Shown one piece after another: positions 16,877-25,546 of a stretch of 64,000 nt of DNA (position 1 is the first letter of the stretch; each line of letters opens with the position of its first letter). This DNA is from Ruminococcus sp. UNK.MGS-30 (lineage in GTDB: Bacteria > Bacillota > Clostridia > Oscillospirales > Ruminococcaceae): contig LBCK01000001.1 of the NCBI GenBank assembly GCA_000980705.1, forward strand, positions 992,001 to 1,056,000. The letters run 5' to 3'. The translations under genes and the position numbers were made by a program. A model generated the notes under the pieces. The model saw only the letters and a list, made by a program, of their open reading frames with translations, searched no databases and was not told the DNA's origin.

Positions 16877-17989
16877 TCAATCTCCCCAACTCGGGTTCAG
16901 TCCGGCGCCTTTTTCTGCACAGTACTTCATCATGTAGTAGACATCGGTGGAATCCAGCTTGCCGTTTCCGTCGATATCAGCGGCGGCAAAGGCGGCAGCC
17001 TCTTCCACTGCGTTGCCGTCGGTAAAGGAAACGTTCTCGATCCCTGCGCCCTTTCGTGCAACGTAGTACATTACATCAAAAATATCGCTGGTGTCAACGG
17101 TTTCGTTGTTGTCGATGTCGCCGGTGTAGTGCGCCGTTGTCAGATCGGTTTCGCTGCCTTGGAAACTACTAGAAAATGCAGATTCTTGAACGCCGGTGAC
17201 AATTACAGAGGATGGATAAACTTCGTTATCGTTTCGTGTTTTGCAGAATTTATCCTTGAGTTCCCGTGCTATTGCTACACCATCCTCAATATTTTCCACG
17301 GAGCTGATTTTATATGTGCTGACATTGCTGTTTTCAGAGGACTGTTCAGTCACTTCAATGCTGGAGTCAAAAGCCTCTGCTGTCTTGCGGATTTCCTCTG
17401 ATTTACCCGACACAGCATTTTCTAACAATACGCTATTATCGTATCCGCCCTTCATACTTGTTGCAGAAAAAGAGGTGTAAGTTGCATGAGCGATATAGCC
17501 TTTTTCCTGCAATATTCTGCAAAATTTCAGCGCTTCATCTCGTTTATTGGTATAGTTGGAAAAATCGGTGGAGTGATTGCCGTTCTTATCTGTTTTGTCA
17601 TAAAGCATGACTTTTAGACGCTCGCCGTACTGGGAAAAAGTTTCCAGAACAACCTCTTCATCATATTTCTCAAAAACCTGATCTGCGTTGTATTCATTGT
17701 AGAATTTAATAAATTCGGCGTTGTTTGTAACATAAAGTGTAGTGTAATTAAACTTGAAGTCAGATAAGTAGGCAATGGTGTGGCTGTCATTATTATAGTA
17801 TGACATATAGGATGACTCATCCAAATATTGTCCTTTTGGACATTCACACACATCGGTAATATCAACAGCGTTTTCTGGAATAATGCTAGTATATCCTATC
17901 ATTGCATTTGCAGAAATTCCAGCAATAGAAACAGATGTTGTAGCAGCTGCCAGAAAAGCAGCAAAAACCCTCTGGAATTGTTTTTTCAT
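16877..17989 (-). CDS. Secreted dockerin protein with an unrecognised N-terminal domain
   Basis: A 370-residue secreted protein. The signal peptide covers about 1-29. Residues 30-290 are a globular region I do not recognise, with a regular mix of charged and aromatic residues and no catalytic motif. The C-terminal dockerin (about 291-365) has loops DIDNNETVDTSD and DIDGNGKLDSTD, separated by an unusually long, Ala-rich spacer (EEAAAFAA). It ends GAGLNPSWGD. The start at 17989 is supported by AAAGG. It lies 16 bases after the V8-like protease gene, so the two are cotranscribed and might act together as enzyme and partner or inhibitor. Confidence 0.82.
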   Translation of the reverse strand: MKKQFQRVFAAFLAAATTSVSIAGISANAMIGYTSIIPENAVDITDVCECPKGQYLDESSYMSYYNNDSHTIAYLSDFKFNYTTLYVTNNAEFIKFYNEYNADQVFEKYDEEVVLETFSQYGERLKVMLYDKTDKNGNHSTDFSNYTNKRDEALKFCRILQEKGYIAHATYTSFSATSMKGGYDNSVLLENAVSGKSEEIRKTAEAFDSSIEVTEQSSENSNVSTYKISSVENIEDGVAIARELKDKFCKTRNDNEVYPSSVIVTGVQESAFSSSFQGSETDLTTAHYTGDIDNNETVDTSDIFDVMYYVARKGAGIENVSFTDGNAVEEAAAFAAADIDGNGKLDSTDVYYMMKYCAEKGAGLNPSWGD

Positions 17990-18005
17990 AAAAATCATCC
18001 TTTCT

Positions 18006-18905
18006 TTAGATATAGGGGTTGTTTTTGTAGAATTGGAGCAAATTTGTGGTTATTCTGGCTCCACCATTGTAAGAGTTGGCATCGCCATAAGCATGAATTC
18101 CGATTACAGTATAGTATGCTTTTCCCTGAAATGTGGAAGTAATATAAATTGGTCCGCCGCTGTTTCCACCAAAGGTGTCAATATCATAGTACAGTTCATT
18201 ATCATCGCTTTGGCGAATAAAACCTGTCCCTGTATACATGACATTATGCACTTCTTGATTATTGACTTTTTTAGGGAATCCAGTAACAGATACAGCGGTT
18301 TGCTTGTTGATAAAATTATCATTCATAATGCCCAGATTAAAAATTGCATAATCACTCAAGTCTTCATTGACTTTAATTAAAGCATAATCATAAGGATTAT
18401 AGTCTGAGTAAGAGCCGTTTACATAGAGTGTGGGAACATGAACTTCAACAGCATCTGTAATTGATAATCCTGGTGTACCATCAGAGTTAAAGAAATTTAT
18501 TTCTGTAACTTTTGAGCCAGAATTAGTAGCATTTTTGCCATTTGTCTGTTCGCAAACACAATGCGCAGCAGTAGCAATGGTGTGTTCATCAACTACAAAA
18601 CCCGTTCCCCAATATGACTCGCCATTACTAGCAGTAAAATTAATTTTTACCACACCACTTTTTGAAAAGTCAACCACTCGTGTGTCGTCACCAATGACAG
18701 CACGTGCATTTGTAGAGGATAAGGTGTCCACCGGATTTAGTGTGTACTTTGTTTTGTAGGTTCCGCCTCTTTTCAACGAAAAAACGGTATATGAAACGGC
18801 GTTGTTGGAATTTGCCGCAGAAACGCAGTCTGTAGGCAAACTCAAAGAAAGAGACAATACAAATACAGCGGTTGAGACTGCCAGGATTTTTTTCAGCTTT
18901 TTCAT
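18006..18905 (-). CDS. Secreted V8-like (glutamyl-endopeptidase type) serine protease
   Basis: A 299-residue secreted protease. The signal peptide covers about 1-31. The trypsin-fold domain carries H115 in TAAHCV, D173 in YDYALIKV and S249 in GGNSGGPIY, a complete triad of the S1B (V8/exfoliative toxin) type. A propeptide of about 35-50 residues probably precedes the mature chain, which would begin near VIGDDTR. There is no dockerin on this protein, unlike its three operon neighbours. It lies between the dockerin-only gene and an unknown dockerin gene with gaps of 17 and 16 bases. Specificity for Glu is not established. Confidence 0.9.
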   Translation of the reverse strand: MKKLKKILAVSTAVFVLSLSLSLPTDCVSAANSNNAVSYTVFSLKRGGTYKTKYTLNPVDTLSSTNARAVIGDDTRVVDFSKSGVVKINFTASNGESYWGTGFVVDEHTIATAAHCVCEQTNGKNATNSGSKVTEINFFNSDGTPGLSITDAVEVHVPTLYVNGSYSDYNPYDYALIKVNEDLSDYAIFNLGIMNDNFINKQTAVSVTGFPKKVNNQEVHNVMYTGTGFIRQSDDNELYYDIDTFGGNSGGPIYITSTFQGKAYYTVIGIHAYGDANSYNGGARITTNLLQFYKNNPYI

Positions 18906-18922
18906 ATTACATTTCCTCCTTA

Positions 18923-19222
18923 TTAGCCTGTTGTATGCGGAAGTCGGTTGATTTCATGCACTAAAAAAGCCATTAAAATCGTAGAGTCCACACCGTCTAT
19001 AATTCCGTTTGCATTTGTGTCTGCAACATTGTAGTTGCTAAGTACACCTTCACCAGCTAAGAACTTGTTTAATGTTACTACGTCGGAAACATCAAGTTTT
19101 CCGTCGTTATTCACGTCGCCTAATATTGCCGCCGAAGATGACAGTGCGCTCATGCTCCCCAGCGTTGCCCCGGCAATCAGTGTTGCCATGCAGGCTGCGA
19201 ATATCTTTTTGATTTTTTTCAT
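18923..19222 (-). CDS. Dockerin-only secreted protein
   Basis: A 99-residue protein: a signal peptide (about 1-32), then little more than a dockerin. The two calcium loops are DVNNDGKLDVSD and DTNANGIIDGVD, and the tail is NRLPHTTG. The start at 19222 follows GAGGAGG by 7 bases. It is the first gene of the operon, directly behind a perfect promoter. A free dockerin could occupy cohesins and tune scaffold loading, or could be the remnant of a longer protein. The sequence does not decide between these. Confidence 0.88.
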   Translation of the reverse strand: MKKIKKIFAACMATLIAGATLGSMSALSSSAAILGDVNNDGKLDVSDVVTLNKFLAGEGVLSNYNVADTNANGIIDGVDSTILMAFLVHEINRLPHTTG

Positions 19223-19325
19223 AGTTCTTCCTCCTCTTTTATGTCCCGTATCTGTAAACGATTTCATCTGACGCCTGCATCTCCTTTCCAAAATTTAGGC
19301 TTTTCTGCGATTCTCTTATGCTTAT

Positions 19326-19354
19326 ATTATAGCAATATTGTTCATGTGTGTCAA
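19326..19354 (-). promoter_or_regulatory. Consensus promoter of the dockerin operon
   Basis: Minus-strand TTGACA (19349-19354), exactly 17 bases, then TATAAT (19326-19331): a full sigma-A consensus. The leader to the first ATG is about 97 bases. Confidence 0.85.
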
Positions 19355-19458
19355 TATCAACAGCGAAATTTCAGCATTATTGCTAAATTCGTTTTGTCGA
19401 ATCTGTTCAAATAAGAGATATACTTTGTCGAATTTTGTCGAATTTTCGTTGCAAAATC
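19355..19458. other. AT-rich spacer between dockerin promoter and permease terminator
   Basis: Contains short direct repeats of TTTTGTCGAAT and TTTGTCGAATTTTGTCGAATTTT around 19392-19446. These may be an operator upstream of the dockerin promoter. No gene was seen. Confidence 0.35.
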
Positions 19459-19460
19459 AA

Positions 19461-19494
19461 AAAAGCCCGTTTCCGCAGAAACAGGCTCATTTTT
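19461..19494 (-). terminator. Terminator of the AI-2E family gene
   Basis: Minus-strand stem GAGCCTGTTTC with GAAACGGGCT (one G-T pair) and a TGCG loop, followed by T6. Confidence 0.8.
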
Positions 19495-19510
19495 CTCTCT
19501 CCGAAACCGC

Positions 19511-20818
19511 TCACTTCGCAGAATCGCTGTGGTCGTTTTCGCTGTTTTTTCGCTTTGCCGCCCGGCTGTAAAGGGTCTGCACCGACTGCCGGATGTGCCA
19601 GCGGTGCTTTTTCTTTTCCGGCTGGCTGGGCTGGTTCGGCGTGCCGGAGGCGGTCTTTTCCCGCATCACCGTATAAATGATGGACATGACCGGAACGCCT
19701 ACGATCATTCCCAGGACGCCGAACAGTCCGCCGCCCACCGTGATGGCGAACAGCACCCAGATCGCCGGGAGTCCCACCGAGGTCCCCACCACACGGGGAT
19801 AGATCAGATTGCTGTCGATCTGCTGTGCAATGATAACGATAATGACAAAGGCGATGGCATGACCCGGGTTCACCATCAGCAGGATCAGCGCACAGGGAAT
19901 CGTACCCATCCAGGGTCCCACATAGGGGATCATGTTGGTGATGCCGATGATAACGGCGATCATCATGGGGTATTCCAGCCCGCCGATGCTCATGACACAG
20001 AAGATCAGCACGCCCAGAATGAACGCATCCGACAGCTGACCGCTGATAAAGTTGGAGAAGGTGGAAAAGGTCAGTCTGCCGTAGTGAGACAGCCGGTGAT
20101 AGTGTTTTTCGGGCAGGAAATGCCGCAGAATCTGCCGTCCCTGGCTGCGGAGCTTGTTGCGTGCGGCGAGGACGTAGACCGAGAAGATCAGCCCGATGAA
20201 AAAGTCGATCACGCCGCCGATGAGACCGCTTGCCCAGGTGCTGAGCGTTCCCACAGCGTCCGGGATGTAGGTGGTCAGACTCATCAGCTTGGTGCGGAGC
20301 ATCGCCGGGTTGATGTCGTTGTCCTCCAGGAATTTGAGGATCTGTTCGCCCCGGCTGCTGTTGAGGAACTTCATGACGTTGTTGTAGTAGAGCATGATGT
20401 TGTCCCCGAAGTCCCGGATACTGGTGATAAACTGCGGCACGATGATCCAGATAATGACGCACAGCAGTGCGAGCATCAGAAAGTAGGAACAGAATACCGC
20501 CATCGCTCCGGTAGGAAAGCGTGGGAACTTTTTCCGCACACGCTGAAACAGCTTGTCGATCTGACAGGTGGGGCGGTACAGGATGAATGCAATGACCAGT
20601 CCGATGGTGATGGGGCGCAGGACGTCAAACACATAGGACAGCAGTCCGGTGAAGATCTCGTGCTTGATGAACAGGAACCCCACCAGCAGCAGAACAACGC
20701 CGCTGAAAATGATGGTCGCCGCCCACTGCTTGTTGACGAAGTCCCACTTCCGGACTTTTTTCTCTTCGCTCTCCGGCGCATCAGAACGGGTTCCGGTCTC
20801 GTTTGGCTCGTTTGTCAT
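19511..20818 (-). CDS. AI-2E family transporter (UPF0118 permease)
   Basis: A 435-residue membrane protein with about eight helices and a long soluble stretch between helices 3 and 4. Signature segments are SGQLSDAFILGVLIF, YPMMIAVIIGITNMIPYVGPWMG and GLFGVLGMIVGVPVMSIIYT, all typical of the AI-2E_transport family. The tail is basic. Members export small molecules or ions; the name derives from AI-2 export by E. coli TqsA, and no substrate can be assigned here. AAGGAGG lies 8 bases upstream. It is the last gene after metH, 16 bases away. Confidence 0.92.
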   Translation of the reverse strand: MTNEPNETGTRSDAPESEEKKVRKWDFVNKQWAATIIFSGVVLLLVGFLFIKHEIFTGLLSYVFDVLRPITIGLVIAFILYRPTCQIDKLFQRVRKKFPRFPTGAMAVFCSYFLMLALLCVIIWIIVPQFITSIRDFGDNIMLYYNNVMKFLNSSRGEQILKFLEDNDINPAMLRTKLMSLTTYIPDAVGTLSTWASGLIGGVIDFFIGLIFSVYVLAARNKLRSQGRQILRHFLPEKHYHRLSHYGRLTFSTFSNFISGQLSDAFILGVLIFCVMSIGGLEYPMMIAVIIGITNMIPYVGPWMGTIPCALILLMVNPGHAIAFVIIVIIAQQIDSNLIYPRVVGTSVGLPAIWVLFAITVGGGLFGVLGMIVGVPVMSIIYTVMREKTASGTPNQPSQPEKKKHRWHIRQSVQTLYSRAAKRKNSENDHSDSAK

Positions 20819-20834
20819 AATGGTTGCCTCCTTG

Positions 20835-23228
20835 TCAGCCTACCACTTCTTTTGCGACGGCTACGGTCTCCATGGCGTCCTTGGCGTAATAGTCGGCGCC
20901 GATCTTTTCCGCATAGTCGGCGGTCAGCACAGCGCCGCCCACGACGATTTTGCAGTCCGGGCAGGATGCCTTTACCAGCTGGATGGTCTCTTCCATAGCG
21001 CCCAGGGTCGTGGTCATCAGCGCCGAAAGTCCCACCAGCTTGACGCCGTGTTCCTTTGCCGTGTCTGCCACCAGCTGGCACGGAACATCCCGTCCCAGAT
21101 CCAGCACCGTATAGCCGTAGTTTTCCAGCAGTACCCGGACGATGTTCTTGCCGATGTCGTGAATGTCGCCCTTTACCGTTGCCAGGACGATCTCGCCACG
21201 GCTGACCGGGGCGGCATTGCGTTCGATGAGGGTGGTCTTGATGACCTCGAATGCCGCCTGCGCCACGCTTGCGGTCTGGATCAGCTGGGGCAGAAAGATC
21301 TTGCCCTGTTCAAACAGCTTTCCGGCGCTGTCCAGTGCCGGGATCAGAATGTCATTGACCACTTCCATGGCGTCGGTGGTTTCCAGCAGCTGCGCCGTGA
21401 TCTTTGCGCCCTCGTTTTTCAGTCCGTGGGACATGGCGTAGGGCAGATCCAGGGTCTCCGGCGCTTTTTCCGCCGCCGGTTTTGCCGCAGCAGTCGGCGT
21501 GGCTGCCGCCGTGGCAGTCGGCATATTGGCGTATGCCTCCACGAAAGCGGCACAGTTTACATCGAATCCCCGGAGCAGGCGGAACGCCCGGACAGCCTCT
21601 GCCATAGAGGCGATATTGGGGTTGATGATGGGCAGATCCAGTCCGTTTTCCAGCGCCATGGTGAGGAACGTCCGTGTGACAGCCTCACGGTTCGGCAGAC
21701 CGAAGGAGATGTTGGAAACGCCCAGGACGGTTTTCAGTCCCAGTTCCGTCTTGACCCGGTGGAGCGCCTCCAGGGTCTCCTTTGCGCCGTCCTGTTCCGC
21801 CGATGCCGTCAGCGTCAGACAGTCGATGTACACGTCCCGTTTCGGGATACCCAGTGCCGTGGCACGATCCAGGATGCGTTTGGCGATGGCGAACCGGTCT
21901 GCCGCCTTTTTGGGAATGCCGTTTTCGTCCAGGGTGAGTCCCACGACCGCAGCGCCGTATTTCTTGACCAGCGGCAGGATGTTTTGCAGCGATGCCTCTT
22001 CGCCGTTGACGGAATTGACGATGGGCTTACCATTATATACCCGAAGTGCAGCCTCCATGACAGCCGGGATGGTGGAGTCCAGCTGCAAAGGTGTGCCGCT
22101 GATGGACTGGAGCGCCTTTACCGTGCGGATCATCATGCCCTTTTCGTCGATGCCCGGCATACCTACATTCACATCCAAAAGGTCAGCCCCGGCATCCACC
22201 TGCTGCACTGCCTGATCCAGGATGTAGTCCATGTCGTTTGCCTGGAGCGCCGCCTTGAACCGTTTTTTGCCGGTGGGGTTGATGCGTTCGCCGATGATGC
22301 GGGGCTGGTCGATCTGCACCACCTCGGATGCAGAGCAGACTGCTGCCGGGATCTGGATGTTTTCCCGTTTCGGGATCTCTGCCTGTTCCAGCAGGTCATA
22401 AGCCGCCTTGATGTGTTCCGGTGTCGTGCCGCAGCAGCCGCCGTAGACGGTGACGCCCAGCTGTGCAAACTTCACCACAGCCTGTGCAAATTCCGCCGGG
22501 TCTACCAGATATTCTCCGGTGACCGGGTCCGGGAGTCCGGCGTTGGGCTTTACCACCAGCGGCAGCGTGGTCCACTTTGCCATCTCCTCCACAATGGGAA
22601 AGAGTTCGTCCGGACCGAGAGAGCAGTTCACGCCCACAGCGTCAGCTCCCAGACCTTCCAGCGTCATTGCCGCAGAGGCAACGGTGCAGCCGGTAAAGGT
22701 GCGGAGGTTCGGCTCAAAGGTCATGGTGCAGATCACCGGCTTGTCGGAATTTTCCTTTGCCGCCAGCAGTGCCGCCTTGGTCTCGTACAGGTCGGTCATG
22801 GTCTCAATGACGATGAGGTCGGCATCCTGTCCGGCGAGAACCTCTTCCTTGAAAATATCGTATGCCTCTTCAAAGGTCAGCGTTCCCAGCGGTTCCAGCA
22901 GCTGTCCGATCGGGCCGATGTCCAGCGCCACCTTGGTCTCCGTTCCGGCGCAAGCTTTCCGGGCGCAGGCGATGCCGGCGGCGATCAGTTCCTGGACAGA
23001 ATAGCCGGATTTTGCCATTTTGTGCCGGTTTGCCCCGAAGGTATTGGCATAGATGATGTCCGAACCCACGGCGACGAACTGTTTTTGTGCATCAATGATG
23101 CGTTCCGGTTCTGTGATGTTGTAGACTTCCGGCAGTGCGCCGACCGGCATACCGCCTTTTTGCAGCATGGAACCCATGCCGCCGTCCAGACGAATGAATT
23201 TGCGGTGAGGAAATAGGGAAGAAAGCAT
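20835..23228 (-). CDS. metH: Cobalamin-dependent methionine synthase, short form
   Basis: A 797-residue enzyme that moves the methyl group of methyltetrahydrofolate to homocysteine through cobalamin. It has a homocysteine-binding barrel (about 5-290, zinc ligands in NCSLGP and GGCCGTTPEH), a pterin-binding domain (about 310-580) with INPTGKKRF and DVNVGMPG, then a B12 cap and Rossmann domain (about 600-797) with the cobalt-ligand motif DIHDIGKN. An Ala-rich linker separates the last two. The reactivation domain of full MetH (about 1,200 residues) is missing and is encoded separately at 23887-24552. GAAAGGA precedes the start. Confidence 0.95.
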   Translation of the reverse strand: MLSSLFPHRKFIRLDGGMGSMLQKGGMPVGALPEVYNITEPERIIDAQKQFVAVGSDIIYANTFGANRHKMAKSGYSVQELIAAGIACARKACAGTETKVALDIGPIGQLLEPLGTLTFEEAYDIFKEEVLAGQDADLIVIETMTDLYETKAALLAAKENSDKPVICTMTFEPNLRTFTGCTVASAAMTLEGLGADAVGVNCSLGPDELFPIVEEMAKWTTLPLVVKPNAGLPDPVTGEYLVDPAEFAQAVVKFAQLGVTVYGGCCGTTPEHIKAAYDLLEQAEIPKRENIQIPAAVCSASEVVQIDQPRIIGERINPTGKKRFKAALQANDMDYILDQAVQQVDAGADLLDVNVGMPGIDEKGMMIRTVKALQSISGTPLQLDSTIPAVMEAALRVYNGKPIVNSVNGEEASLQNILPLVKKYGAAVVGLTLDENGIPKKAADRFAIAKRILDRATALGIPKRDVYIDCLTLTASAEQDGAKETLEALHRVKTELGLKTVLGVSNISFGLPNREAVTRTFLTMALENGLDLPIINPNIASMAEAVRAFRLLRGFDVNCAAFVEAYANMPTATAAATPTAAAKPAAEKAPETLDLPYAMSHGLKNEGAKITAQLLETTDAMEVVNDILIPALDSAGKLFEQGKIFLPQLIQTASVAQAAFEVIKTTLIERNAAPVSRGEIVLATVKGDIHDIGKNIVRVLLENYGYTVLDLGRDVPCQLVADTAKEHGVKLVGLSALMTTTLGAMEETIQLVKASCPDCKIVVGGAVLTADYAEKIGADYYAKDAMETVAVAKEVVG

Positions 23229-23265
23229 AGGGGAGTGTCCTTTCCAAAAAGTGATTCAATAGTTT

Positions 23266-23751
23266 TTACAGCACATGATAATACACATAAATATCCTGGT
23301 ACACGCCGTTTTTCAGCAGATAGCCGCCGGGGATCACGCCCACACGCTGGAATCCCAGCTTGGTGTACAGCTGGATCGCACGGTCATTGCCCTTGACAAC
23401 GGCATTGAAGATCAGAATGCGGTAGCCCAGCTCCTTTGCCTTTTCCAGCGAGTGGCGCACCAGTCCCTCGCCGATCTTCATGCCACGCATTTTCGAAGAA
23501 ACGGCATAGCTGGCGTTGGCGTGGTGACCGCATCTGCCCACGTTGTTGGGGTGCAGGATGTACAGCCCGGCTACTTCGCCGTTTACCTTTGCCACGCCGG
23601 CAAAATCCTGTCTGCCGAAGAATTCCACGCCGGTCTTGTGGTTCAGTTCGTCCAGCTGGGGGAATGCAGCGCCGTCCCGAACAACTTCGTTCCAGATCTC
23701 GATCATAGCATCTACGTCAGCCTCTGTATACGGCATAATTTCATATTCCAT
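23266..23751 (-). CDS. GNAT-family N-acetyltransferase
   Basis: A 161-residue acetyltransferase. The acetyl-CoA motif is near SSKMRGMKIGEGLVRHSLEKAKELGY, and the second conserved segment is NDRAIQLYTKLGFQRVGVIPGGY, as in YhbS/RimI-type enzymes. AAAAAGGAG precedes the start. It lies between the MetH activation gene and metH, and may be in the same transcript by position only. The substrate is unknown. Confidence 0.9.
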   Translation of the reverse strand: MEYEIMPYTEADVDAMIEIWNEVVRDGAAFPQLDELNHKTGVEFFGRQDFAGVAKVNGEVAGLYILHPNNVGRCGHHANASYAVSSKMRGMKIGEGLVRHSLEKAKELGYRILIFNAVVKGNDRAIQLYTKLGFQRVGVIPGGYLLKNGVYQDIYVYYHVL

Positions 23752-23886
23752 AAGAAAAACTCCTTTTTAATATAGTACGTGTTTCCGTAGGATTCGCCGA
23801 AAAGGTGTGTCTTAGGAAAACAAGTTCCAGATAACACAATATGGACACAGGTATCTGCGTCCATGCTGCAAGTTGTTTTCGCAATT

Positions 23887-24552
23887 TTAGCAATGTGTGC
23901 CGCCTTTGCGGAACATACAGGTTTCCCGCATCCGGCAGGTGGCGCAGCCCCGTGCGCCCTTTTTCAGCGGATGATCCGCCAGGCCGATGATCGCCGTCAC
24001 GGACTTCCGGGGGATGAGGATATGCTCCGGCGTCACCGTCAGCCCCAGACGCTTTTGTGCATCCAGCAGCTGCAAAATTTCCGGCTGGAGCGCCAGGGGC
24101 AGGTCTCCGTAGCCCGGACTGAACCGCCAGGTAAAGTAGACCTCCGGCAGCTGTTCCCGAAAGCATTCCTCCGCCCGGTTGCAGACCTGTTCGATGCCGG
24201 CGCTTGCCAGGGCATCCATGGCGAGGGAGCGTGTCATATCGGAGATGCCCACACGGTGGATGAGCTGGTCTGCTTGTCCGGAAAGGGTCGCCGCCATCAG
24301 AATGATCCGGTCGCACTCTGCCAGATGCCGTGCGATATCTTCTCCGGCAAGCACCATGCCGCCGGCAGAGAGAACGCCGTTTTCCCGGCAGAGCGGCAGC
24401 ACCCGGTAGACCACGCCCGGCAGAACAGCACGTCGCAGCTTTTCTTCGCAGTCGCTGACGACTGCCAGCAGGGACGCATCCGGCGCACCGGGACATCCCA
24501 TATAGCGGAGCGCCTCCTGCTTGTCGATCTCGTTCAGCGGCAGGGTCAGCAT
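23887..24552 (-). CDS. Stand-alone methionine synthase activation-domain protein
   Basis: A 221-residue homologue of the MetH C-terminal reactivation domain, which binds AdoMet and reductively remethylates inactive cobalamin. Conserved stretches are AGEDIARHLAECDRIILMAATLSGQAD and FTWRFSPGYGDLPLALQPEILQLLDA. The C-terminus adds a cysteine cluster, CATCRMRETCMFRKGGTHC, which could hold a metal or Fe-S centre. It overlaps the metF stop by 7 bases, so they are translationally coupled. It completes the short MetH encoded two genes downstream. Confidence 0.88.
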   Translation of the reverse strand: MLTLPLNEIDKQEALRYMGCPGAPDASLLAVVSDCEEKLRRAVLPGVVYRVLPLCRENGVLSAGGMVLAGEDIARHLAECDRIILMAATLSGQADQLIHRVGISDMTRSLAMDALASAGIEQVCNRAEECFREQLPEVYFTWRFSPGYGDLPLALQPEILQLLDAQKRLGLTVTPEHILIPRKSVTAIIGLADHPLKKGARGCATCRMRETCMFRKGGTHC

Positions 24553-25424
24553 TTCGGCGCTGCCTTAATGATGCCGCCGACTGCCTCGCTGATTTTCCGT
24601 GCCACATAGGGATTATTCATGGTGTACAGGTGAATGCCGTCCACCCCGTCGGTCACCAGGTCGACGATCTGGTCGATGGCATAGGCAATGCCGGCATCCC
24701 GGAGCGCATCCGGATTGTCCTCGAAACGCTGTACCATCTTGGTAAACTTCCGGGGCAGACTTGCGCCGCACATGGTGACCATGCGCTCGATCTGTTTCCG
24801 GTTGGTCACCGGCATAATGCCAGCCTCAATGGGAACATTCACGCCGGCACGGGCAGCACGATAGCGGAAGTCGTAGAACGAATCATTGTCGAAAAACAGC
24901 TGGGTGATGAGATGGCTTGCGCCGGCATCCACCTTTTCCTTCAGATGGCGGATGTCCGTATCCATGTTGGGCGCCTCCGGGTGGCACTCCGGATAGCAGG
25001 CGCCGGCAATGTCAAAGCTGCCGTCCTTGCTGCGGATGTAGCGGATAAGGTCGGCGGCGTGGTCGAAATCGGTGGTCGGTTCTAAGCCCTCCACCCGGTC
25101 GCCACGGAGCGCCAGGATGTTTTCGATGCCGTTTTCCCGGAACTGCTCCAGGATGGTGTCGATCTGTGCCTTGGAATAGTGGATGCAGGGCAGATGCGCC
25201 ATGGGCAGTACGCCGTAGTGTTCCTTCAGCCGCTTGGCAATAGCAAGGGTGTTTTCGCCGTTGCCGCTGCCGCCTGCACCGAAGGTCACGCTGATAAAAT
25301 CCGGGTGCAGATCCTGGAGCGCCTCCAGGGTGTCATAAATGGTTTCGATGGAAGAAGTCTTTTTCGGCGGAAAGATCTCAAACGAAAAAACAGTCTTTTC
25401 GGAGAACAGGGATGCGATTTTCAT
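24546..25424 (-). CDS. metF: Methylenetetrahydrofolate reductase
   Basis: A 292-residue FAD-dependent TIM-barrel enzyme that reduces 5,10-methylene-THF to 5-methyl-THF, the methyl donor for MetH. Signatures are FSFEIFPPKKT near the N-terminus, SVTFGAGGSG, LALRGD, and GASHLITQLFFDND. It leads the methionine/folate operon. GAAAGGAAATAG precedes the ATG. A TATAAT (25483-25488, minus strand) lies about 60 bases upstream, with a weak -35. I saw no SAM riboswitch or T-box in the leader. Confidence 0.96.
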   Translation of the reverse strand: MKIASLFSEKTVFSFEIFPPKKTSSIETIYDTLEALQDLHPDFISVTFGAGGSGNGENTLAIAKRLKEHYGVLPMAHLPCIHYSKAQIDTILEQFRENGIENILALRGDRVEGLEPTTDFDHAADLIRYIRSKDGSFDIAGACYPECHPEAPNMDTDIRHLKEKVDAGASHLITQLFFDNDSFYDFRYRAARAGVNVPIEAGIMPVTNRKQIERMVTMCGASLPRKFTKMVQRFEDNPDALRDAGIAYAIDQIVDLVTDGVDGIHLYTMNNPYVARKISEAVGGIIKAAPKC

Positions 25425-25546
25425 ATCTATTTCCTTTCTGCGGCGTGTGCCGGAATATATGATATTTTAGTAGTACAATCATATTATAGCATATTTGTAG
25501 GTGTTTGGGTAGACGGAAAAATCGTATCGCTTGATATCATTTTTTT

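Noticed and set aside
23741..24609. Long open frames on both strands around the methionine synthase activation gene
   Set aside because: They are in other frames than the recognisable protein at 23887-24552 and have no family features.
25425..25546. SAM riboswitch or T-box before metF
   Set aside because: None of the conserved core sequences is present, and the leader is too short.
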